Shown: positions 24,590-35,141 of the stretch, piece after piece
Layout: every line of letters starts with the position of its first letter
Numbering within the stretch: the stretch's first letter is position 1
Origin: Lithospermum erythrorhizon
Taxonomy: Eukaryota; Streptophyta; Magnoliopsida; Boraginales; Boraginaceae
NCBI GenBank assembly: GCA_019722365.1
Contig: JADFUC010002237.1
Coordinates: 1 to 64,000, forward strand
Length of the DNA stretch: 64,000 nucleotides
Reading direction: 5' to 3'
Notes under the pieces: model-generated
What the model saw: only the letters and a program-made list of their open reading frames with translations
The model's database searches: none
Told to the model about the DNA's origin: nothing
Made by a program: the position numbers and the translations under genes

Positions 24590-26345
24590 AATTTGCCTTT
24601 TAATTTTGTGATGGATGGCCGTTTTATTCGTGGATTCAAAAGGCTATTAACCCCGAGCTAAATCATTATCCCCACGTTCTGTATGCGTAGTATAGCCTTC
24701 AAATATTTTAAAGATCAAAAAGAGACATAGGTAAGATGATGAATACTTTTCCTTGGAAAGTTTGTTTTGGCAGTGATATCGATTGTGTTCGATGATTTTG
24801 ATATAATATTATTACGTTGATTGACCATAGATTGGATTTTACAAAGAAAGAATTATATATTTTTCGCTCGATTTACTTTCACTTGTAATAGCATTAACTT
24901 TTCGACATTGTTAAATGTGCTCAAGAATATAATTGTTTGAATAAAATTTAGCCTACATTTCCTTTGGATCATTGCATCGGCAAACAATGTAGCTATTGAC
25001 ACACTTAAATGGAATATAAACGCGGATTATGATGAACTCTTTCATGTTAGATGTTTATGTCGTATACTTGATTGAATTCTTTAATGTGATGGAATTAAGG
25101 TTGTTTATGATGAATTTATTCAACCTATTAGAAAGGTTGTTCATTTGATTATCACGGGAGGAGCGGTAAGAAAACATGCATATAAAAAAATAGTTGAAGA
25201 TGGATCGAAAAAGTTTAAAAAATTAATCATGGATGTTGATACTAGATGGAATTCTACTTATGATCTCCTAGTACGTGCATATGTTTATAAAGAAGAAGTT
25301 TCTAAATTTTATTCCATGTATGCTCCTAACGATCCATATTATACTCCGTTGAAATATGAAAATTGGAAATATTGCTATGAATTGCTTAGATTTTTAGCCC
25401 CGTTTAAAGATTATACAAAAGTTTTTCTAGTCAATATAATAGTCCTAACGTTCATTTAGCTCCTCGAATGTGTAGTTAATCTTGCAATGCATATGGATAC
25501 TCATAGAAATGAATATGTTGTTAAGGATATGGTTTCGAATATGGAAGACAAGTTTTTAAAGTATTTTCATCCTTTACCTCGTGCATATATGCGGTGTAAG
25601 TGCCATTTGGATCTCATATTGACTTAGCTTGAAGTTTAAGATCATTGTTGGGGAGTTTATAAAGCTTTAGCACATAATGAAGTACTTAAAGAAAATTATG
25701 ATGCCCAACAAATATTGTGATGAAATTGAAACTTATTTATATCGATGTATAATAAGTTTAAGGTTAAACTTATCAACTTAGTCTCCTAGTCGACTACACA
25801 CGTCGACACAGTGCGTCACAGTGATTCCTTAGCGAGGAGTAAAATTGAAATTCCAGCACAATCACCTTAAGAATGCGTTGGAGACCCGACATGGTTTCTA
25901 CTACGTCCTGCATCATCGAATCGGTTAATGAATTAACTGATATTTGAAAGCGGTTTTTGACACAGATAAATACAATAAAGACAACCCTTTAGATCTTTTA
26001 AAATGTGGTGATTTATGAAGGCAAGTACATTTCCAATTTTATCGAATGGCGAGGGAGGTATTGGAAACACTCTGCGATATGCAATACTTGAGAGTGAATA
26101 GGCATTTAGCATGAAGCTTGATATACTCAAGGCGTTGAGGCTAACAAGCTCGGCAATTGAAGTTTGTGTAACAATCAAGGATTGGACATGCGACCACGGA
26201 AGCAGATGTTGATCCATATGATGAGAAAAATGATAAAGGAAGACATGTTCGGTGTCTTAGTGATGTTGAAGAAGATATCCTATCAGGAAGAGGCTTGATG
26301 CGGGATGCCGATCAAATGATCAATATGTTTCTTCGGGTGATAGAT
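24590..26345 (+). pseudogene. hAT transposase remnant
   Basis: Broken hAT-family transposase. Near 24970 NNVAIDTLKWNINADYDELF precedes a FHVRC-type stretch and a LNLI-like segment up to 25145. Then 25145-25459 is a continuous piece with VEDGSKKFKKLIMDVDTRWN and STYDLLVRAY, the DxxTRWNSTY signature of the RNase H-like catalytic domain, and a YYTPLKYENW stretch. The C-terminal dimerisation region is seen near 26100-26190 (AFSMKLDILKALRL then AIEVCVTIKDW). Stops and frameshifts separate the pieces. Upstream BED zinc finger sequence was not recognised. Confidence 0.8.
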
Positions 26346-26479
26346 TAGACCCGATGAGTTGTAATTGTGAGAGTTAAGTTGTTTATCTTTAATGTTTATG
26401 TAACAACGTGTCATGTTGTAATAATAAAATTATACGTTTATTCTATCAAGTTAAAGTTGTTTATTATTAATATTTTGTA

Positions 26480-26850
26480 ACAAGCGTGTACAGCTTATTT
26501 GGAGCGTTGGGACGTTAAAATCAAAAAAATTAAGGTTTGTAATAGCGTATACACGTTTAGTGGCGTGTGCGTTTAGAGCCACTGAAAGCAGTAGCATTGA
26601 TCATTTTTCCCCTAAGCATTGCAGCCTGAATTGAAGCGTTGGGATGTTTAAAACACAAAAAATAATTTTGCAATAAACATGCGTTTATATAGCGTGTACA
26701 CGTTTAAGAACACTCAAAAGCAGGTTGCATTACGGTCATTTTTTTCCCCTAAGCGTTCTGTGCATTTAAGCGTGGTAGCGTTTAAAACCAAATAGGATTA
26801 CGCTATAGCGTGTACACGTTTAAATAAGCGTGTACACGTTTGAAATGGCG
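26480..26850. repeat. hAT right subterminal GTGTACAC/ACGTTTA array
   Basis: Repeated GCGTGTACACGTTTA and shortened forms (GCGTATACACGTTTA, GCGTGTGCGTTTA, GCGTTGGGACGTT), at least eight over 370 bp. The GTGTACAC core is a palindrome. Likely transposase or host-factor binding sites by analogy with hAT subterminal repeats. Confidence 0.7.
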
Positions 26851-27465
26851 TATACGGTTTAATAGGGTTCCCAAGCGAATTGATAACCACCGATTTCTGA
26901 TTGCGGGTATGAGAAGCAGAATGTCGTCCATTTACGAGATTGCGGGTATGAGGCGGATATCAATAGGGCGGGGAGTCTTGGTTGATCGTCTTACCGGCGC
27001 CGTAGAGGATATGAGGTTGATGATGCGGGGGGTATCAGCGACCGCGCTACCGCCGCCACCAGGTTGTGACTCCGAAGAAACACATAGAGTGAATGTGTTT
27101 TTAGTTTTTATGTTATTATGTACTTTGGAAACAATTATGGTTTATTTTTATTTTATATCGTAATACGGTGTTCGAGCGATTTAGTATTTATGGTTTGCAA
27201 TTTTATGTCATGTTGTTTCTATCTTCGACTTCGGTTTGTATTGTTGCTAAAATACGCGTGCAGCTTGTATTAGCGTTAAGCATTAGTAGCAGCTTATATT
27301 AACGTTACCATGTTAATTCATAGATTTATCTACCGTAGACTTTCGCGTTCTGCTTTAGATTAAGCGTTCTGCAGCGTTAATTTAAATATATTTGGGCCAG
27401 TGTTAATTGGATTAAGCGTTCACCGCGTCTAATATAAAGCGTGTGGCGTTTATTCTACGAGCTTC
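26851..27465. other. hAT internal noncoding segment
   Basis: Open frame at 26840-27163 has no recognised domain. Further scattered AGCGTT units occur at 27250-27450. Confidence 0.45.
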
Positions 27466-27676
27466 AAAGGGGCCTCGGGCGAATCACGGGCAGAAGGCTA
27501 AGTAGGCTCGAACCGGGCCCGAGCTGGGGCTAAAAGCTCCTTGTCTGTCAGGTTCGTTTATATAAGCGGTTTGGTGGGCCTTTATTATTAATTTCTGAAG
27601 CAGATCGTACTGAGCAGGGCTACCGGGCCAAGCCCTCGAATAGCCCATAGGGCCCGATTGGATTTACCCGCGTCTA

Positions 27677-28440
27677 AGTATTGGGCTTATAGTTTGCAAA
27701 TAAAAAATGTTTGTGCATCTTAATAATTATTAAATAAAAAATCTTTAATTAATATTTTAAAAAATAGTAACTAATTTAATTGAAAATTTAATCTAATTTA
27801 TATATATATACATATATATATTGTAACAATTAATAAGTATATAGTAAAGTTCATATATATAATCGAAAACACGTCGTATGAATTTAATTGAGAGTATTTC
27901 GTAAGCGTCTTGGGTAATGCGTTTAACATTACCAAAAAATTATGACTCTTAGACCTTATATATGATAGATTCTAATTTATTTAATTTATATATAATTCTA
28001 GAATGATAAGTAAAAATTCCGGAGAGAGTAGTACAATATTATACTATATGAGTAATGTAGTTAAATACTTATATAACTATACATATTATCCTAACTATTC
28101 AATTTGATATTGGAAACATGAGATGTTAGATCACATAAATATATGTCTGTTGAACAATTAGATTGTACAACCGATTATTACATTTAAATAATAATAAGTT
28201 TAGATATATGTTAATTGTTGGACAATTAATATATTAGGTAACTCGATTGACATTAGGGGTTATGATGGCTTACTAGAGTCCGCTCATAATCTATATATTA
28301 ATATGATGTTCGGTTAACATAAATTAATATATTGCTAATTCGTCGAGCCTAGATGTACTTACATGACATGAACTATAATCTAATTATAAATTTGGGGTTT
28401 AAAATATAAAACATGAAAATATTAGGGCAAAATTTCAAAT
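27677..28440. other. AT-rich spacer
   Basis: Very AT-rich, with a (TA)n patch near 27800-27825. The stretch 28020-28110 resembles part of the 176-bp tandem unit found at 29099 onward (AGTAATGTAGTTAAATACTT). No gene. Confidence 0.5.
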
Positions 28441-29079
28441 TGTTGGAAATCATTATGTTCGACTAAAATAGGATCAAGTGGAGAGGTTACGGAATATTCT
28501 GTTCTCCATATAAGATGCCTCGATTTTAGGGATAAGAAGTGGAAGATTCTAGAAACCCCACTATAGTCGACTATGATGAGAAAATAGGGGAGAAGTTTGT
28601 TGCCTTAAAACTCTAATATTCTAGAATGTTATTCTTAAGGAGGTGGAATAGTTTCACCACATTTTTTGAAAGGCTTCGAAGTAGGAATTTTGAGCCCTAT
28701 AAAAGAGGGCAACTTTGGGAGATGAAAAAGCTGTATTCTTCGCTTTTGAAATTAAGAATTCTCTCTCCTCCCTCCCCCCCCTCATGGAATCGACTAGTAG
28801 GTGGTTAAAATCTCTATGGATTTTTACTGCGCCTTCCTAGATCTGATTTAATATTTTAAAAGAGCTACAGTAAAAGGCTCACGGAAGGGGAGTTCGTTTG
28901 CTCGTTGGTGTGGACTATTGCTTAGAGACAATCTCGTTGATTGTTCGAGATGCTCCCTCGGATTTATTCATGCAAATCACACGAAAAATATGCAACTTGT
29001 ATATTATTATTTTTATATTATTCGTAGTATCCTGGTTTCGGTTTATTGTGATTGTTATTTTAATCAGTAAAACCCAACA
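28441..29079 (+). repeat. solo copia-type LTR
   Basis: 639-bp block with inverted termini TGTTGG...CCAACA, a TATA box TATAAAAG at 28698-28705 and a leader-like segment with GGTGTGGACTATTGC near 28907, all typical of copia LTRs. Flanking five bases (CAAAT and GTATT) do not match, and no primer-binding site follows, so it is an old solo LTR or a fragment. Confidence 0.65.
28698..28705 (+). promoter_or_regulatory. TATA box of solo LTR
   Basis: TATAAAAG in CCCTATAAAAGAGGG, roughly 380 bases before the LTR 3' end. Confidence 0.55.
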
Positions 29080-29098
29080 GTATTGATAATTATCGATA

Positions 29099-29860
29099 AT
29101 TATATTCAATCATACTTTATGATTATAGTATCACAATGTTATGAGATTCGATTAATCTCTTATCACAGTAATGTAGTAGTCTGATATTCTCTTATCTGAG
29201 AGTAATGTAGTTATATATTGATATAACTATATAAAATATCATAACAATTTAATTTGATGTATTTATGATTATCATTAATTATATTCAATGTTATTTTATA
29301 CTTATTGGATGATATTATGAAATTCGATTAATCTAATGTAGGGGTAATGTAGTAGTAGTACAATACTCTATTGTACGAGCAATGTAGTTATACACTCGTA
29401 AAACTATATAAATTTTATAAATATTCAATTTGATTTATTTATAATCATCAATAATTATATTCAATTATACTTTATAATTATAGTATCACTATCTTATGGA
29501 ATTCGGTTAATCTACTATACAAGTAATGTAGTAGTACAATATTTTACTACACGAGTAATATAGTTATATATTGATATAACTATATAAAATATCCTAACAA
29601 TTCAATATGATGTATTTATGATTATCATTAATTATATTCAATTATACTTTATAATTATAGTATCTCGATCTTATGGAATTCGATTAATCTAATGTAGTAG
29701 TATAATATTCTACTATACGAGTAATGTGGTTATATACTGATATAGCCCCATAAAATATCCTAAGAATTCAATTTGATGTCGTTATGATTATCGTTAATGA
29801 TATTCAATGTTACTTTATATTTATAGGATGATATTATGATATTCGATTAATCGATTCTAT
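29099..29860. repeat. ~176-bp tandem repeat, about 4.3 copies
   Basis: Units begin with TATATTCAAT at about 29100, 29279, 29455 and 29631, with a partial copy from about 29805. Shared words are AATTCGATTAATCT, AGTAATGTAGT and GATATAACTATATAAAAT. Copies differ by substitutions and small indels. AT-rich; noncoding. Confidence 0.85.
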
Positions 29861-29903
29861 GGATATTATGATATTGATTAATACATTCTATGGAGTAGCA
29901 TTA

Positions 29904-29904
29904 T

Positions 29905-29936
<32 letters not shown>
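29904..29936. repeat. (TAG)n microsatellite
   Basis: About eleven uninterrupted TAG units. Confidence 0.9.
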
Positions 29937-30360
29937 ATTGCAAAGACTACATTATATGAACATTAAGATTCGACTCGACTCAATGATTGTCACAAATATT
30001 AAGGGTTCGGCTACATTCGAAAAATTAGAAATGGGATTATGAATATAAATTAAAATAATGTACAATCTATAATATGAATAATCTACTATACGAGTAATGT
30101 AGTACTATAAAATTAGTATTGTAATTTTTCAATAATAGTATATGATTATTGTAATATTTATTATAATCTAATGCGAGAATAGCACTAATTAGGTGTAAAA
30201 ATAATTTAAAATGACTAAGTTTGCCCTTAGTTAAAGCTCCCTCGAAACTTTTACAATTTAAAATGAAGGATGAATGGAAAATAGTAATTCAAATGAAATT
30301 AACATTAATTGGAGTGTGAAAATAGCAACTCGGTAAGTAGTATATAAGTTAAATTGTCAA
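29937..30360. other. AT-rich spacer
   Basis: Nothing recognised except a fragment near 30070-30105 (CTACTATACGAGTAATGTAG) that matches the upstream 176-bp tandem unit. Confidence 0.5.
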
Positions 30361-30970
30361 ACCCTATCCCCCATTTCCCTTCATGTGATTGCGCAGTCAA
30401 CCCTCCACATCTCCACTCCATACCAGATTCACGCCCCTGTGGATCAAATCCCACAACCCTTCCCCATCAATAAGTATGTTATGGTGTGGAAATGAATTAG
30501 TTCAATTGGTTGACCAGATTTCATTTCAAAATGTGATTGATGGAGCTTCTGTAGTTGTCTAGTTGATTAACATTTGGTGTGTGTGAAAGAATGATATAAT
30601 TGTTTTCTTTTCCAAGTTCTTTCCTGTGAAATTAAGGAAACAAGTGACTGAAATTGTTTTGGAGTTTAGAATAATAAAATATTTTGATCTAACCATGGCG
30701 GCCCTGTTAGTTTGCACCATTATTGTTATTGTTCTCACATAACTGGTGATTGTTCACTCTGTGGGGGAAACATCACATTTACAAGTTCCTGCACTTTGAT
30801 TTTCCTTAAATGTTTTGTTTTGTTCTTGATTATTCTTCTTTTTGTAATTTTCACTGTATTATTTGTAATTGATTTTTCAAATTATTTGTAATTGATTTTT
30901 CAGTTTTTTGTACTTTTCAGTGTATTGATATATTCCAATTTCTAGTTGATTTTTCAGATTTTTGGTTTTA
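30361..30970. other. unassigned segment with C-rich start
   Basis: 30361-30470 is C-rich (CCTATCCCCCATTTCCC, then ACTCCATACCAGATTCACGCC) and is followed by T-rich intron-like sequence. It resembles a leader exon plus intron of a truncated gene, but no coding part was found. Confidence 0.3.
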
Positions 30971-30979
30971 TTTGCCTAA

Positions 30980-31215
30980 ACTAAAATTCGGACCGAATAA
31001 GAACCGAATACGAATATCGAATACCCTTCAAATATGGAATACGGACCGAGATAGAATATAGACCAAATATTATAAAAGCAATCCCAATAGTAGTCTGAGC
31101 AAGATATTACAAAATGAATCGAATATAGAATACCAACCGAAAATTACAAAAGCAGATTCGAATATAGAATCTGAACCGAAAACTACAAAATGAATCGAAT
31201 AACGAATCACAGACA
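30980..31215. repeat. CGAATA/GAATAC-rich repeat block
   Basis: Many CGAATA, CCGAAT, GAATAC and AATATAGAAT units, the complement-type wording of the block at 22703-22960. Lies against the LTR at 31229. Confidence 0.5.
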
Positions 31216-31228
31216 GAAGTTAACATCT

Positions 31229-31900
31229 TGTCGGATTTAAGACCCCTAAAATCCTCGGTTTAATGATGTCAATAAAACGGCATGAATTTAAAGTGCGGAA
31301 ATAAACAAACACATGATTTATACGTTCACTCCTCGATGTGAGAAAATTGTCTTTGTTCTTTAACATGAATCATTAATAAGCCAGGAAGATTAGATTCTGG
31401 CTTTTCTGGCTAGTAGTCATCGGTTAGTATTTTCTTTATAAAGCAGAAAATCACCGGCAATAACTATAAGAGCAAAAACTATGTTCTTCAACTAATATTA
31501 AAGACCTAATATTATTAGGATGAATATTCTACATTCACAACAACTATTTGTGTGATGATTAAAACTTATAAAACAACCTAGTATTTATAGGCAAAGAGAT
31601 AACCTAGCTAAAATATTCCGGACCCTGAAAAGAGCCCAAAAACCGCCTTAAAATCGTCTTAGCCGCACAGGTCATCGAGACCCCCTAGGTCTCGAGCAGC
31701 CTACAGAGAGAAGCGATCCATGTCGGTATCGCCGAGACCCCATCCCGAGATCATGAGGTCTCGATGCACTCTCGGCTCTCCGGTCTTCAAAATAGAAATT
31801 GGCTTCGTAGTTCCATAATCTCTCTTGAAGATATTTTTCGGATCTGCATCTAAACAAATCTTGAGTTCATCATCCACGAACTCCCATTTGAAGTGATCAA
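31229..31900 (-). repeat. left LTR
   Basis: Aligns with 33706-34300. A stretch of about 64 bases around the TATA box (31582-31589) is identical in both LTRs (from TATTTGTGTGATG to ATAACCTAGCT), whereas flanking parts have diverged strongly. Inner boundary approximate. Confidence 0.65.
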
Positions 31901-33705
31901 TTTCGAGTACCTTCCTTTCCAATCCCATAACATTACAGAATAGCTAGCCGGCTTGTATCGAAGAGATTCGAGAATAATCATTACCTTTCTGCGTTCGTTT
32001 TATCTCATTCGGGCAATTCTGCATGCTACACATTTGTCTTCTTGTCTTCATGATCGCCAACCCGAACAGCCAAGGAAAAACTCGAGCTTGATTGATAAAT
32101 GATGAATTTACTATATTACGCTTCCCGTTTCCACGTCGGCGACTTATTTTGATCTAATTCATTACTTTCGATGTTTGATCAGAATACCGCTTCAACGATT
32201 AGCAAATAATGAGAAGGTTGGGAACACTGCCATGCGACTTTGAACCCGTTTGCTAACAGATGATTCATGCAACCACAAAACCGGTTGCATCCTTCAGTTC
32301 CTTCCAGGCAGAACTCGTCGCCCCGAATAAAGTATTACATTATGTTAGTTGAGATGCGTACTACGGCGTGATGTAGGCTTCGTTTACTTGCTGACTCGTG
32401 GAACCTCCGAGAACCTCTCGGCAAATCCAGAACATGAATTTCACCCAACAACAATCCTATCACATTTTCATAGAAACTCCCGTAGCCGAATCTCGTATGC
32501 TTTCCTCGTACCCCACGAGATCCTCTATTCAACCTCTTCTAAGAACCGTCGGTCAAGTATAGAGTGCAGCTTACAATACTTTTCTTATAACCGTTGCTCA
32601 CAGAACCACCTTCCGGTTCCACTCTTCGAAAGTAGTTCGATAACCATCACCCGTCAGTGACTCACCGAAATAAACTTTTCCCTAATTTGAACACACCTCA
32701 CCTTTGTTAATTTTTAGAAATAACCATTCGACAACCTCAGATTTACATCTCTTGTACTACCGCATCTTGTTCACCGTAAGCAGATAAGCAGTCCATGTGA
32801 ATTCGAAACAAAATTCACCATTACATCCCTGTCATGCGTTGTATGAAAAGATGCTCTAGAATCTATTATCCGAGGAATCAATGAAAGCATTCACGAGATA
32901 AAACCAAAAGCATCGAATAATGCATCGGCGCAACATGAGCATCACCGTTAGTTTTGCAATGTATTTCATGACCCGTACTTACACATGACAGCCTTGAATC
33001 CGAGAATTACCTCTTCCTACACTACGTGATCTTTATTTGTTCCCCAAGCACTGCATGCCGTTCTTATCTTCACACACTTAATGTCGAACCCTTAACTTTT
33101 GCCGCTCGTAAACTACGTACCTTCTCGGACAAGATATGTTCTGGCCAGGTTCAACCTTGTTAGTACCTACATAGTACTAAACAGCCTCACTGCATTGGCT
33201 TGACTTTCGGGTAGCGAAGTCAACAAAATCGGGTCTTGCATCTCATATTCAGCATTGGGCTTGCCGTTGACAATTGATTGATAATGCTATTGAAATCATT
33301 AGATTGATACCATTGTAAGGTGTGCTTTCGACATCTTAAGGTAAAAAAGCTTTTTCATGAAAGTACCTTATTGTTTCTGAGGAAGGTTTGCCATACAAAT
33401 TCACATAAAGCAACCGTATTCGGCCCCTTTATTGTGATCATTGACAGCACGTTAGCAACAACGTTTTGGACAAGCATGGTCGGATCGCACGAACTTTTAC
33501 TGTCTAACTCTTTCGTTCATCGCATCCATCTTCTCGGCTTCTCTTTCCGCGTGGTTTTGTTTAGCTTAACTGCGTACAGATAATCTCATACATATCTTCG
33601 ATGAAAAATCAATTCCATTGAATCTCTACGGCGTGTCCTTGACTCCTTCGCCTCGACCATTGATTCTTAAACTCACAACCAAGCTAGAACATGGCTCGAT
33701 ATCGG
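31901..33705 (-). pseudogene. copia gag/protease remnant
   Basis: Reverse-strand coding relic between the LTRs. The ASFHTTHDRDVMVNF segment near 32800-32860 marks the pepsin-like protease start (family form: DSGASFH). Frames are broken throughout and later domains are missing. Confidence 0.5.
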
Positions 33706-34390
33706 TGTTAGGATTTAAGACCTAAATCTAGGGTTTAATGATCAATAAAACGATTGGAATTTAAAGTGCGGAAATAAAGAACCTGAATTTATCACGAGGA
33801 GCTAATCACGACTGGCTGCTGCGAATCGGCTAATAAACGAGAAGATTCGTTACAAGCTACCTTGGTGATACATCGGTTGAATATTTTAGCATAAAATCAC
33901 CGAATACAAAGCTGCGAGAAATAAAAACTATGTTCTTCAATAATATTAAAGACCTAATATTATTCTATGATGAATATTCTCTATTCTATGTATTTGTGTG
34001 ATGATTAAAACTTATAAAACAACCTAGTATTTATAGGCAAAGAGATAACCTAGCTGGAATATTCGAAAACTGCGAAGAGCACAAAAACCACGCCCAAATT
34101 GCGCCAATGCTTGCAGTCATTTGAGACCCCTAGATGCCGGGCGGCTACTTATAGAGAACAATCCATCAGTGTCATCGAGACGCTGGGATCTCGATGCGCT
34201 CGATATCGATCTTCTAAAAGAAGCAGAAAATGGCTTCATGGTTGAAACGACCCTTGCATTATTTCGGTATTGCTGCAGGTTCAAGCAGCGCGATAATGAG
34301 GTGTATGCAAAATCACGTCAGCTTTCTACTTATAGGTAGGCTATGTCCCAGGGCGATAATTTTTTCTAACTATCAACCATTCAACAACAC
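33706..34390 (-). repeat. right LTR
   Basis: Second copy, TATA box at 34028-34035 on the reverse strand. Begins TGTTAGGATTTAAGACC on the forward strand. Outer end near 34390, just before a 38-bp tandem duplication. Confidence 0.65.
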
Positions 34391-34466
34391 ACAAGTCTCG
34401 TTCTCAGGAACACTAGAATAAAGAGGTGACAAGTCTCGTTCTAAGGAACACTAGAATAAAGAGGTG
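34391..34466. repeat. 38-bp tandem duplication
   Basis: Two adjacent copies starting ACAAGTCTCGTTCT at 34391 and 34429, differing by one base (CTCAGG versus CTAAGG). Abuts the right LTR. Confidence 0.9.
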
Positions 34467-34517
34467 GTGATAGTTTAGGAAGAAATCCTCGGTCTAAAGT
34501 TATCTTTTATTGCTTAT

Positions 34518-34758
34518 CTTTCGTCCTTTATTTAGTTGATCGTATAACAAAAAATGCTTTATTATTTTCTTGATCGTTTACGTTTCAATGCAAATTTTGC
34601 TATGAACTTTTAAAAACATTGGCGTGTTCTTTGTCTCCCAATATTCTTCTTTTCATTGGTTGATAGTTTTATCTCTAATTGAAAATAGTAAAATAAATTA
34701 GTTACTTAATAAAATACATTTGAGCTATATGATCAAGTAATTAGGAATGGAGGGAGTA
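34518..34758. mobile_element. Stowaway-like MITE
   Basis: Right end GGAATGGAGGGAGTA is the classic Stowaway terminus. The left side (CGTCCTTTATTTAGTTGATCG) is a diverged inverted counterpart of TTCCTAATTACTTGATCATA. About 240 bp, noncoding. Confidence 0.55.
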
Positions 34759-35141
34759 ATATTCATGTGGTTGTACGCAGATAGGTCATTACCAGCTCCA
34801 TTATATTATCTTATCTTGATATACATAATAGCTTTTATCGGTAAACTGCTTTCATAGCTTATTGTGGACAAGTAACATCAAGTGAAAGAAAGATAAAGAA
34901 ATGGATGAGTTTAACATATAAGCTATGCTTGATTTAAAGACAATTAGCTATTAGAGTTCAACTTAAAGAGTACTACTTAGTAGTTACACTCACCATGGAA
35001 ACTACTGTACATAAATTTTCCAATACAAGGACATGAGTCACGTGACTAATGACAATCATAATGGCATCATCAAACTTAAACATTCAATGGCATCCCAGTT
35101 ATGGTTTTCCATATCAAATGAATTAAGACAGAAAACACAAA

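Larger units (their letters stand above)
23495..27676 (+). mobile_element. hAT-type DNA transposon, decayed
   Basis: Forward-strand transposase pieces at 24590-26345 lie between GC-rich subterminal regions. The left one begins TAGACGTGTCAAGGGGCCGG. The right one ends GGGCCCGATTGGATTTACCC then GCGTCTA, so the outermost six bases TAGACG/CGTCTA are inverted. Such GGCCCGG-rich ends are common in plant hAT elements. I could not find a matching 8-bp target duplication, so the ends are approximate. Internal subterminal zones are dense in ACGTTTA and GTGTACAC motifs. Not functional. Confidence 0.7.
31229..34390 (-). mobile_element. copia-type LTR element, internally deleted
   Basis: Two related LTRs at about 31229-31900 and 33706-34390 enclose about 1.8 kb. 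Outer forward-strand starts are TGTCGG and TGTTAGG. Both LTRs contain a reverse-strand TATA box, so transcription runs leftward. The interior, on the reverse strand, shows a protease-like ASFHTTHDRDVMVNF stretch near 32800-32860, as in the gag-protease junction of copia elements. RT and RNase H are absent, so the element is deleted and non-autonomous. Right outer end approximate; target duplication not found. Confidence 0.7.

Noticed and set aside
26840..27163. 107-codon forward ORF
   Set aside because: Lies in the hAT noncoding region, no recognised domain, includes subterminal repeat sequence.
23495..27676. 8-bp target site duplication for the hAT element
   Set aside because: Flanks GGTGATGT and AGTATTGG do not match at the chosen ends or at one-base offsets.
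29085..29870. CRISPR-like array
   Set aside because: Direct tandem units of about 176 bp without unique spacers in plant DNA; this is a tandem repeat.
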